DNA of 64,000 nucleotides from Coriaria nepalensis. Lineage: Eukaryota; Streptophyta; Magnoliopsida; Cucurbitales; Coriariaceae. A program made the translations under genes and the position numbers. Shown in pieces: positions 1-10,000 of the stretch. Under the pieces are notes generated by a model that was not told where the DNA came from, did not search any database, and saw only the letters and a list, made by a program, of their open reading frames with translations. The first letter of the stretch is position 1, and every line of letters begins with the position of its first letter. The stretch is taken from contig CP114482.1 in the NCBI GenBank assembly GCA_027186245.1, forward strand, positions 24,943,209-25,007,208, in the 5' to 3' direction.

Positions 1-759
1 ATGGCATGATTTCAAGGCTAAACAATGGGTAATTTACATGAATAGATCAATCGCAAGTTATGCACAAAAGTCTCATTTAAAGAGCGAAAATAGAATTCGT
101 TCGAATTGATTTCAAATGATTTGATAACTACAAGAGACTCAGTGACATGATTTTAAGGCTAAAAAGATGCATAGTTGCCGTCAATGGTTGAATTGGAAGT
201 TCTGAACGAAAGTCGTGTTTGAAGTGCGAAAAAGTAGAATTCTTTCGACTTACTTTCAATTGATTTAATGACTAGAGAAGACTAAATAACATGATTTTAA
301 GGCTAATTAAATGCATAATTGCCTTCAACAGATCAATTGCATGTTTTTCACAAGAGTTGTGTTTGAAATCCGAAAATAGAATTTGTTTGAATTGATTTCG
401 TATGATTTATTGACTAATAGTGGCTCAATGACCAGATTTTAAGGCTATACAAATGCATAGTTGCCTTCAAAATATTCATTGCAAATTATGCACGAAAGTC
501 GTGGTTGAAGGGCAAAAATAGATTTCGTTCGAATTCCTTTGAAGTGATTTAATTACTAGAATAGACTCAATGGCATGATTTCATGGCTAAACAATGGGTA
601 ATTTACTTGAATGGATCAATCACAAGTCATGCACAAAAGTCTCATTTTAAAAGCGAAAATAGAATTCGTTCGAATTGCTTTCAAATGATTTGATGACAAC
701 AAGAAACTCAATGACATGATTTTAAGGCTAAAAAGATGCATAGTTGCCGTCAATGGTTG

Positions 760-903
760 AATTGGAAGTTCTGAACGAAACTCGTGTTTGAAGTGCGAAA
801 AAGTAGAATTCTTTCGACTTACTTTCAATTGATTTAATGACTAGAGAAGACTAAATAACATGATTTTAAGGCTAATTAAATGCATAATTGCCTTCAACAG
901 ATC
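760..903 (+). repeat. Monomer type B (144 bp), reference copy
   Basis: Type B begins AATTGGAAGTTCTGAACG and is recognised by GTAGAATTCTTTCGACTTAC in its middle. It is the longest monomer because of an A-run after GTGCG that varies by a base or two between copies and causes some of the small length shifts (for example the 570-bp interval 12,136-12,706, with one extra A). It nearly always carries an EcoRI word, GAATTC (here at 806). In the right part of the array B has distinct variants: one with ACATCGAATTG (51,980, 53,688, 57,562, 58,131 and 59,837 HORs) and one with TTTAGACTTAC (most of 36-50 kb). Confidence 0.93.
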
Positions 904-1046
904 AATTGCATGTTTTTCACAAGAGTTGTGTTTGAAATCCGAAAATAGAATTTGTTTGAATTGATTTCGTATGATTTATTGACTAATAGTGGCTCAATGA
1001 CCAGATTTTAAGGCTATACAAATGCATAGTTGCCTTCAAAATATTC
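904..1046 (+). repeat. Monomer type C (143 bp), reference copy
   Basis: Type C begins AATTGCATGTTTT and carries GAATTTGTTTGAATTG where type A carries GAATTCGTTCGAATTG, so both CpG dinucleotides of that core are replaced by TpG. It is also recognised by AAAAGTGGCTCAATGACC or AAAAGTGACTCAATGACA. In the left 30 kb two forms alternate: one with GTTTTTCACAAGAG plus TGAAATCCG (as here) and one with GTTTTGCACAAAAG plus TGAAATGCG. On the right a third form reads AAAATAAAAGTTGTTTG. These forms behave as haplotype tags for following HOR lineages along the array. Confidence 0.93.
1010..1036. repeat. Inverted repeat AAGGC-(17)-GCCTT near monomer end (example in monomer C)
   Basis: AAGGC at 1,010-1,014 faces GCCTT at 1,032-1,036 across a 17-base loop containing the palindrome ATGCAT. 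The same arms recur in B monomers, and in A monomers when the A copy reads GCCTTC rather than GCCGTC. D monomers have a different but overlapping pair, TTCAAG / CTTGAA, for example 3,423-3,428 and 3,449-3,454 with a 20-base loop. Five- or six-base arms are short, so a function is unproven. Confidence 0.45.
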
Positions 1047-1186
1047 ATTGCAAATTATGCACGAACGTCGTGGTTGAAGTGCGAAAATAGATTTCGTTCG
1101 AATTCCTTCGAAGTGATTTAATTACTAGAATATAATCAATGGCATGATTTCATGGCTAAACAATGGGTAATTTACTTGAATGGATC
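1047..1186 (+). repeat. Monomer type D (140 bp), reference copy
   Basis: Type D begins ATTGCAAATTATGCACGAAAG, is the shortest type and ends GGGTAATTTACTTGAATGG(A)TC, where the other types end ATAGTTGCCTTCAA. It carries GATTTCGTTCGAATT in place of the A-type GAATTCGTTCGAATT, and GTGGTTGAAG or GTGGTTCAAG; the C-bearing form becomes frequent after about 32 kb. It has one base fewer at its start than A, B and C (CATTGC rather than CAATTGC). Confidence 0.93.
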
Positions 1187-1328
1187 AATCACAAGTCATG
1201 CACAAAAGTCTCATTTAAAGAGCGAAAATAGAATTCGTTCGAATTGCTTTCAAATGATTTGATAACTACAAGAGACTCAATGACATGATTTTAAGGCTAA
1301 AAAGATGCATAGTTGCCTTCAATGGTTG
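1187..1328 (+). repeat. Monomer type A (142 bp), reference copy
   Basis: Type A begins AATCACAAG (AATCGCAAG in most other HORs) and is recognised by TTTAAAGAGCGAAAATAG followed by GAATTCGTTCGAATTG and then a GACTACAAGA or GACAACAAGA word. It contains the perfect 6-bp inverted repeat described separately, and usually an EcoRI word (here at 1,231). Four main lineages occur: ACTACAAGAGACTC or ACTACAAGAAACTC (left), ACAAGAAACTCGATGACAAG with TTTTTAGGCT (from about 32 kb), GACAACAAGAGACTC (31-64 kb), and AAATAGCGAAAATAGGGTT (51-59 kb). Confidence 0.93.
1232..1245. repeat. Perfect short inverted repeat AATTCG-TT-CGAATT (example in monomer A)
   Basis: The 14-bp word AATTCGTTCGAATT is a perfect dyad with 6-bp arms and a 2-bp spacer. 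It is present in most A monomers across the window and, with one arm mismatch, in D (ATTTCGTTCGAATT). In C it is degraded to AATTTGTTTGAATT and in B to AATTCTTTCGACTT. It lies near the middle of the monomer. A dyad of this type could bind a dimeric protein or extrude as a small hairpin; both are inferences. This entry is one example of a feature repeated roughly once per HOR. Confidence 0.6.
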
Positions 1329-1352
1329 AATTGGAAGTTCTGAACGAAAGTC

Positions 1353-4195
1353 GTGTTTGAAGTGCGAAAAAGTAGAATTCTTTCGACTTACTTTTAATTG
1401 ATTTAATGACTAGAGAAGACTCAATGACATGATTTTAAGGCTAAACAAACGCATAATTGCCTTCAATAGATCAATTGCATGTTTTGCACAAAAGTTGTGT
1501 TTGAAATGCGAAAATGGATTTTGTTTGAATTGATTTCGTATTTCATTGACTAAAAGTGGCTCAATGACCAGATTTTAAGGCTATACAAATCCATAGTTGC
1601 CTTCAAAATATCGATTGCAAATTATGCATGAAAGTCGTGGTTGAAGTGCGAAAATTGATTTCGTTCGAATTGCTTTCAAATGATTTAATTACTAGAAGAG
1701 ACTTAATGACATGATTTCATGGCTAAACTATGGATAATTTACTTGAATAGATCAATCGCAAGTTATGCACAAAAGTCTCATTTAAAGAGCGAAAATAGGA
1801 TTCGTTTGAATTGCTTTGAAATGATTTAATGACTACAAGAAACTCAATGACATGATTTTAAGGCCAAAAAGATGCGTAGTTGCCTTCAAAGGTTGAATTG
1901 GAAGTTCTGAACGAACGAAGTGTTTGAAGTGCGAAAAAATAGAATTCTTTCGACTTACTTTTAATTGATTTAATAACTAGACAAGACTCAATGACATGAT
2001 TTTAAGGCTAAACAAACGCATAATTGCCTTCAATAGATCAATTGCATGTTTTGCACAAAAGTTGTGTTTGAAATGCGAAAATGGAATTTGTTTGAATTGA
2101 TTTCGTAGGATTTATTGACTAAAAGTGAATCAATGACATGATTTTAAGGCTATACAAATGCATAGTTGCTTTCAAAAGATCCATTGCAAATTATGCACGA
2201 AAGTCGTGGTTGAAGTGCGAAAATAGATTTCGTTCGAATTGCTTTGAAGTGATTGAATTACTCGAAGAGACTCAATGACATGGTTTGAAGGCTTAACAAT
2301 GGGTAATTTACTTGAATAGATCAATCACAAGTCATGCACAAAGGTCTCGTTTAAAGAGCAAAAACAGAATTTGTTCGAATTGCTTTCAAATGATTTGATG
2401 ACTACAAGAAACTCAATGACATGATTTTAACGCTAAAAAGATGAATAGTTGCCGTCAATGGTTGAATTGGAAGTTCTGAACGAAAGTCGTGTTTGAAGTG
2501 CGAAAAAGTAGAATTCTTTCGACTTACTTTCAATTGATTTAATGACTAGAGAAGACTAAATAACATGATTTTAAGGCTAAACAAATGCAAAATTGCCTTC
2601 AACAGATCAATTGCATGTTTTTCACAAGAGTTGTGTTTGAAATCCGAAAATAGAATTTGTTTGAATTGATTTCGTATGATTTATTAACTAAAAGTGGCTC
2701 AATGACCAGATTTTAAGGCTATACAAATGCATAGTTGCCTTCCAAATATCCATTGCAAATTATGCACGAAAGTCGTGGTTGAAGTGCGAAAATAGATTTC
2801 GTTCGAATTGCTTTGAAGTGATTTAATTACTAGAATAGACTCAATGACATGTTTTGAAGGCTAAACAATGGGTAATTTACGTGAATTGATCAATCGCAAG
2901 TTATGCACAAAAGTCTCATTTAAAGAGCGAAAATAGAATTCGTTCGAATTGCTTTCAAATGATTTGATATCTACAAGAGACTCAATGACATGATTTTAAG
3001 GCTAAAAGGATGCATAGTTGCCGTCAATGGTTGAATTGGAAGTTCTGAATGAAAGTCGTGTTTGAAGTGCGAAAAAGTAGAATTCTTTCGACTTACTTTT
3101 AATTGATTTAATGACTAGAGAAGACTCAATGACATAATTTTAAGGCTAAACAAACGCGTAATTGCCTTCAATAGATCAATTGCATGTTTTGCACAAAAGT
3201 TGTGTTTGAAATGCGAAAATGGAATTTGTTTGAATTGATTTCGTATGATTTATTGACTAAAAGTGGCTCAATGACCTGATTTTAAGGCTATACAAATGCA
3301 TAGTTGCCTTCAAAAGGTACATTGCAAATTATGCACGAAAGTCGTGGTTGAAGTGCGAAAATAGATTTCGTTCGAAGTGCTTTGAAGTGATTTAATTACT
3401 AGAATAGACTCAATGACATGTTTTCAAGGCTAAACAATGGGTAATTTACTTGAATAGATCAATCGCAAGTTATGCACAAGAGTCTCGTTTAAAGAGCGAA
3501 AATAGAATTCGTTCGAATTGTTTTCAAATGATTTGATAACTACAAGAGACTCAATGACATGATTTCGAGACTAAAAAGATGCATAGTTGCCGTCAATGGT
3601 TGAATTGGAAGTTCTGAACGAAAGTCGTGTTTGAAGTGCGAAAAAGTAGAATTCTTTCGACTTACTTTTAATTGATTTAATGACTAAAGAAGACTCAATG
3701 ACATGATTTTAAGGCTAAACAAACGCATAATTGCCTCCAATAGATCAATTGCATGTTTTGCACAAAAGTTGTGTTTGAAATGCAAATATAGAATTTGTTT
3801 GAATTGATTTCGTATGATTTATTGACTAAAAGTGACTCAATGACATGATTTTAAGGCTATACAAATGCATAGTTGCCTTCAAAAGATCCATCGCAAATTA
3901 TGCATGAAAGTCGTGGTTGAAGTGCGAAAATTGATTTCGTTCGAATTGCTTTCAAATGATTTAATTACTAGAAGAGACTTAATGACATGATTTCATGGCT
4001 AAACTATGGATAATTTACTTGAATAGATCAATCGCAAGTTATGCACAAAAGTCTCATTTAAAGAGCGAAAATAGGATTCGTTTGAATTGCTTTGAAATGA
4101 TTTAATGACTACAAGAAACTCAATGACATGATTTTAAGGCCAAAAAGATGCGTAGTTGCCTTCAAAGGTTGAATTGGAAGTTATGAACGAAAGAA
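1353..4195 (+). repeat. 2,843-bp tandem unit, copy 1 (five HORs)
   Basis: Everything from about 1,353 recurs 2,843 bp downstream: the 2-bp-short C monomer reading CGTATTTCATTGAC (1,536 and 4,379), the B anomaly GAACGAACGAAG (1,905 region and 4,748 region), CATGGTTTGAAGGCTTAAC (2,279 and 5,122) and the B anchors 1,896/4,739 and 2,465/5,308. One 567-bp HOR plus four of 569 gives the 2,843 period. A few single-base differences were seen, such as GTGAATCAATG against GTGACTCAATG and CATAATTG against CAGAATTG, so identity is about 99% by eye. Confidence 0.88.
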
Positions 4196-7038
4196 GTGTT
4201 TGAAGTGCGAAAAAGTAGAATTCTTTCGACTTACTTTTAATTGATTTAATGACTAGAGAAGACTCAATGACATGATTTTAAGGCTAAACAAACGCATAAT
4301 TGCCTTCAATAGATCAATTGCATGTTTTGCACAAAAGTTGTGTTTGAAATGCGAAAATGGATTTTGTTTGAATTGATTTCGTATTTCATTGACTAAAAGT
4401 GGCTCAATGACCAGATTTTAAGGCTATACAAATCCATAGTTGCCTTCAAAATATCGATTGCAAATTATGCATGAAAGTCGTGGTTGAAGTGCGAAAATTG
4501 ATTTCGTTCGAATTGCTTTCAAATGATTTAATTACTAGAAGAGACTTAATGACATGATTTCATGGCTAAACTATGGATAATTTACTTGAATAGATCAATC
4601 GCAAGTTATGCACAAAAGTCTCATTTAAAGAGCGAAAATAGGATTCGTTTGAATTGCTTTGAAATGATTTAATGACTACAAGAAACTCAATGACATGATT
4701 TTAAGGCCAAAAAGATGCGTAGTTGCCTTCAAAGGTTGAATTGGAAGTTCTGAACGAACGAAGTGTTTGAAGTGCGAAAAAATAGAATTCTTTCGACTTA
4801 CTTTTAATTGATTTAATAACTAGACAAGACTCAATGACATGATTTTAAGGCTAAACAAACGCAGAATTGCCTTCAATAGATCAATTGCATGTTTTGCACA
4901 AAAGTTGTGTTTGAAATGCGAAAATGGAATTTGTTTGAATTGATTTCGTAGGATTTATTGACTAAAAGTGACTCAATGACATGATTTTAAGGCTATACAA
5001 ATGCATAGTTGCCTTCAAAAGATCCATTGCAAATTATGCACGAAAGTCGTGGTTGAAGTGCGAAAATAGATTTCGTTCGAATTGCTTTGAAGTGATTGAA
5101 TTACTCGAAGAGACTCAATGACATGGTTTGAAGGCTTAACAATGGGTAATTTACTTGAATAGATCAATCACAAGTCATGCACAAAGGTCTCGTTTAAAGA
5201 GCAAAAACAGAATTCGTTCGAATTGCTTTCAAATGATTTGATGACTACAAGAAACTCAATGACATGATTTTAACGCTAAAAAGATGAATAGTTGCCGTCA
5301 ATGGTTGAATTGGAAGTTCTGAACGAAAGTCGTGTTTGAAGTGCGAAAAAGTAGAATTCTTTCGACTTAATTTCAATTGATTTAATGACTAGAGAAGACT
5401 AAATAACATGATTTTAAGGTTAAACAAATGCAAAATTGCCTTCAACAGATCAATTGCATGTTTTTCACAAGAGTTGTGTTTGAAATCCGAAAATAGAATT
5501 TGTTTGAATTGATTTCGTATGATTTATTAACTAAAAGTGGCTCAATGACCAGATTTTAAGGCTATACAAATGCATAGTTGCCTTCCAAATATCCATTGCA
5601 AATTATGCACGAAAGTCGTGGTTGAAGTGCGAAAATAGATTTCGTTCGAATTGCTTTGAAGTGATTTAATTACTAGAATAGACTCAATGACATGTTTTGA
5701 AGGCTAAACAATGGGTAATTTACGTGAATTGATCAATCGCAAGTTATGCACAAAAGTCTCGTTTAAAGAGCGAAAATAGAATTCGTTCGAATTGCTTTCA
5801 AATGATTTGATATCTACAAGAGACTCAATGACATGATTTTAAGGCTAAAAGGATGCATAGTTGCCGTCAATGGTTGAATTGGAAGTTCTGAACGAAAGTC
5901 GTGTTTGAAGTGCGAAAAAGTAGAATTCTTTCGACTTACTTTTAATTGATTTAATGACTAGAGAAGACTCAATGACATAATTTTAAGGCTAAACAAACGC
6001 GTAATTGCCTTCAATAGATCAATTGCATGTTTTGCACAAAAGTTGTGTTTGAAATGCGAAAATGGAATTTGTTTGAATTGATTTCGTATGATTTATTGAC
6101 TAAAAGTGGCTCAATGACCTGATTTTAAGGCTATACAAATGCATAGTTGCCTTCAAAAGGTACATTGCAAATTATGCACGAAAGTCGTGGTTGAAGTGCG
6201 AAAATAGATTTCGTTCGAAGTGCTTTGAAGTGATTTAATTACTAGAATAGACTCAATGACATGTTTTCAAGGCTAAACAATGGGTAATTTACTTGAATAG
6301 ATCAATCGCAAGTTATGCACAAGAGTCTCGTTTAAAGAGCGAAAATAGAATTCGTTCGAATTGTTTTCAAATGATTTGATCACTACAAGAGACTCAATGA
6401 CATGATTTCGAGACTAAAAAGATGCATAGTTGCCGTCAATGGTTGAATTGGAAGTTCTGAACGAAAGTCGTGTTTGAAGTGCGAAAAAGTAGAATTCTTT
6501 CGACTTACTTTTAATTGATTTAATGACTAAAGAAGACTCAATGACATGATTTTAAGGCTAAACAAACGCATAATTGCCTTCAATAGATCAATTGCATGTT
6601 TTGCACAAAAGTTGTGTTTGAAATGCAAATATAGAATTTGTTTGGATTGATTTCGTATGATTTATTGACTAAAAGTGACTCAATGACATGATTTTAAGGC
6701 TATACAAATGCATAGTTGCCTTCAAAAGATCCATCGCAAATTATGCATGAAAGTCGTGGTTGAAGTGCGAAAATTGATTTCGTTCGAATTGCTTTCAAAT
6801 GATTTAATTACTAGAAGAGACTTAATGACATGATTTCATGGCTAAACTATGGATAATTTACTTGAATAGATCAATCGCAAGTTATGCACAAAAGTCTCAT
6901 TTAAAGAGCGAAAATAGGATTCGTTTGAATTGCTTTGAAATGATTTAATGACTACAAGAAACTCAATGACATGATTTTAAGGCCAAAAAGATGCGTAGTT
7001 GCCTTCAAAGGTTGAATTGGAAGTTCTGAACGAAAGAA
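4196..7038 (+). repeat. 2,843-bp tandem unit, copy 2 (five HORs)
   Basis: This is the second copy of the unit at 1,353. The junction lies in B monomers: left of it the sequence carries the GAAAGAAGTG variant that also precedes the unit's far end at 7,039, and right of it the GAAAAAGTAG variant that follows 1,371. The switch therefore falls within GTGTTTGAAGTGCGAAAAA (4,196-4,214). After 7,057 the sequence follows a different HOR (AAAAAATAG, TAATAACTAGACAAG), so the unit ends there. The last part of this copy, from 5,188, is also the beginning of the 11,375-bp unit, so the two levels overlap. Confidence 0.86.
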
Positions 7039-10000
7039 GTGTTTGAAGTGCGAAAAAATAGAATTCTTTCGACTTACTTTTAATTGATTTAATAACTAGA
7101 CAAGACTCAATGACATGATTTTAAGGCTAAACAAACGCATAATTGCCTTCAATAGATCAATTGCATGTTTTGCACAAAAGTTGTGTTTGAAATGCGAAAA
7201 TGGAATTTGTTTGAATTGATTTCGTATGATTTATTGACTAAAAGTGGCTCAATGACCTGATTTTAAGGCTATACAAATGCATAGTTGCCTTCAAAAGGTA
7301 CATTGCAAATTATGCACGAAAGTCGTGGTTGAAGTGCGAAAATAGATTTCGTTCGAAGTGCTTTGAAGTGATTTAATTACTAGAATAGACTCAATGACAT
7401 GTTTTCAAGGCTAAACAATGGGTAATTTACTTGAATTGATCAATCGCAAGTTATGCACAAAAGTCTCGTTTAAAGAGCGAAAATAGAATTCGTTCGAATT
7501 GCTTTCAAATGATTTGATAACTACAAGAGACTCAATGACATGATTTTAAGGCTAAAAGGATGCATAGTTGCCGTCAATGGTTGAATTGGAAGTTCTGAAC
7601 GAAAGTCGTGTTTGAAGTGCGAAGAAGTAGAATTCTTTCGACTTACTTTTAATTGATTTAATAACTAGAGAAGACTCAATGACATAATTTTAAGGCTAAA
7701 CAAACGCGTAATTGCCTTCAATAGATCAATTGCATGTTTTGCACAAAAGTTGTGTTTGAAATGCGAAAATGGAATTTGTTTGAATTGATTTCGTATGATT
7801 TATTGACTAAAAGTGGCTCAATGACCTGATTTTAAGGCTATACAAATGCATAGTTGCCTTCAAAAGGTACATTGCAAATTATGCACGAAAGTCGTGGTTG
7901 AAGTGCGAAAATAGATTTCGTTCGAATTCCTTTGAAGTGATTTAATTACTAGAATAGACTCAATGACATGTTTTCAAGGCTAAACAATGGGTAATTTACT
8001 TGAATAGATCAATCGCAAGTTATGCACAAGAGTCTCGTTTAAAGAGCGAAAATAGAATTCGTTCGAATTGCTTTCAAATGATTTGATAACTACAAGAAAC
8101 TCAATGACATGATTTTAAGGCCAAAAAGATGCGTAGTTGCCTTCAAAGGTTGAATTGGAAGTTCTGAACGAAAGTCGTGTTTGAAGTGCGAAAAAGTAGA
8201 ATTCTTTCGACTTACTTTTAATTGATTTAATGACTAGAGAAGACTCAATGACATAATTTTAAGGCTAAACAAACGCGTAATTGCCTTCAATAGATCAATT
8301 GCATGTTTTGCACAAAAGTTGTGTTTGAAATGCGAAAATAAAATTTGTTTGAATTGATTTCGTATGATTTATTGACTAAAAGTGACTCAAAGACAAGATT
8401 TTAAGGCTATACAAATGTATAGTTGCCTTCAAAAGATCCATTGCAAATTATGCACGAAAGTCGTGGTTGAAGTGCGAAAATAGATTTCGTTCGAATTGCT
8501 CTAAAGTGATTTAATTACTAGGATAGACTCAATGACATGTTTTCAAGGCTAAACAATGGGTAATTTACTTGAATAGATCAATCGCAAATTATGCACAAAG
8601 GTCTCCTTTAAAGAGCAAAAACAGAATTCGTTCGAATTGCTGTCAAATGATTTGATGACTACAAGAAACTCAATGACATGATTTTAACGCTAAAAAGATG
8701 AATAGTTGCCGTCAATGGTTGAATTGGAAGTTCTGAACGAAAGTCGTGTTTGAAGTGCGAAAAAGTAGAATTCTTTCGACTTACTTTCAATTTATTTAAT
8801 GACTAGAGAAGACTAAATAAAATGATTTTAAGGCTAAACAAATGCATAATTGCCTTCAACAGATCAATTGCATGTTTTTCACAAGAGTTGTGTTTGAAAT
8901 CCGAAAATAGAATTTGTTTGAATTGATTTCGTATGATTTATTGACTAAAAGTGGCTCAATGACCAGATTTTAAGGCTATACAAATGCATAGTTGCCTTCA
9001 AAATATCCATTGCAAATTATGCACGAAAGTCGTGGTTGAAGTGCGGAAATAGATTTCATTCGAATTTCTTTGAAGTGATTTAATTACTAGAAGAGACTCA
9101 ATGACATGTTTTCAAGGCATAACAATGGGTAATTTACTTGAATAGATCAATCGCAAGTTATGCACAAAAGTCTCGTTTAAAGAGCGAAAATAGAATACGT
9201 TCGAATTGCTTTCAAATGATTTGATGACTACAAGAAACTCAATGACGTGACTTTAAGGCCAAAAAGATGCATAGTTGCTGTCAATGGTTGAATTGGAAGT
9301 TCTGAACGAAAGTCGTGTTTGAAGTGCGAAAAAGTAGAATTCTTTCAACTTACTTTTAATTGATTTAATGACTAGAGAAGACTCAATGACATGATTTTAA
9401 GGCTAAACAAACGCGTAATTGCCTTCAATAGATCAATTGCATGTTTTGCACAAAAGTTGTGTTTGAAATGCGAAAATAGAATTTGTTTGAATTGATTTCG
9501 TATGATTTATTGACTAAAAGTGACTCAATGACATGATTTTAAGGCTATACAAATGCATAGTTGCCTTCAAAAGATCCATCGCAAATTATGCACGAAAGTC
9601 GTTGTTGAAGTGCGAAAATAGATTTCGTTCGAATTGCTTTGAAGTGATTGAATTACTCGAAGAGACTCAATGACATGGTTTGAAGGCTAAACAATGGGTA
9701 ATTTACTTGAATAGATCAATCACAAGTCATGCACAAAGGTCTCCTTTAAAGAGCAAAAACAGAATTCGTTCGAATTGCTTTCAAATGATTTGATGACTAC
9801 AAGAAACTCAATGACATGATTTTAAGGCTAAAAAGATGAATAGTTGCCGTCAATGGTTGAATTGGAAGTTCTGAACGAAAGTCGTGTTTGAAGTGCGAAA
9901 AAGTAGAATTCTTTCGACTTACTTTCAATTGATTTAATGACTAGAGAAGACTAAATAACATGATTTTAAGGCTAAACAAATGCATAATTGCCTTCAACAG

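Larger units (their letters stand above)
760..1328 (+). repeat. Reference 569-bp HOR unit (B-C-D-A)
   Basis: This unit is used as the phase reference for all positions given here. It starts at the first base of AATTGGAAGTT and ends before the next one at 1,329. It holds B (144 bp), C (143 bp), D (140 bp) and A (142 bp), which sum to 569. The four types align with each other but differ at many positions (roughly 70% identity by eye), whereas equivalent monomers in neighbouring HORs are usually 95-99% identical. That contrast between low within-unit and high between-unit similarity is what defines a higher-order repeat. The choice of B as first monomer is arbitrary. Confidence 0.95.
1..1352 (+). 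repeat. Left-edge HORs
   Basis: This segment holds just over two HORs (B anchors 191, 760, 1,329) with exact 569-bp spacing. They carry the C form with TCCGAAAATAG and ACTAATAGTGG, and a D ending in GGCATGATTTCATGGC. The same combination of variants returns at about 10.0-10.3 kb and 21.4-21.7 kb inside the 11,375-bp units. The left edge therefore belongs to the same HOR lineage as the middle of that unit. No array boundary is seen; the satellite runs off the window. Confidence 0.85.

Noticed and set aside
430..540. Pol III promoter-like words: TGGCTCAATGACC in C (A-box-like) and GTTCGAATTCC in D (B-box-like), about 100 bp apart
   Set aside because: Both words deviate from the A-box and B-box consensus, most D copies read GTTCGAATTGC instead, no tRNA or 5S fold can be drawn, and no T-run terminator follows consistently.
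616..828. Reverse-strand open frame of 70 codons with a leucine/serine-rich product
   Set aside because: The same peptide pattern (SRKNS.FSHFKH, ELPIQPL.ATMHLF) reappears at 44,065-44,265, 50,778-50,978, 53,055-53,255, 55,740-55,949, 62,067-62,291, 62,621-62,860 and 63,190-63,378, always from the A-B junction of the HOR. It is only open where a stop is lost by substitution. The 569-bp period is not a multiple of three, and most of the 113 HORs break the frame. This is a repeat translated by chance.
1015..1031. ATGCAT palindrome as an octamer-type or regulatory site
   Set aside because: ATGCAT occurs in most A and C monomers simply because it is part of the monomer. It is six bases long and varies freely (AACGCATAA, ATACATAG, ATGAATAG).
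1230..1250. CENP-B box
   Set aside because: Only the TTCGNNNNA half is present. The CGGG part required for the core is absent in every monomer type I read.
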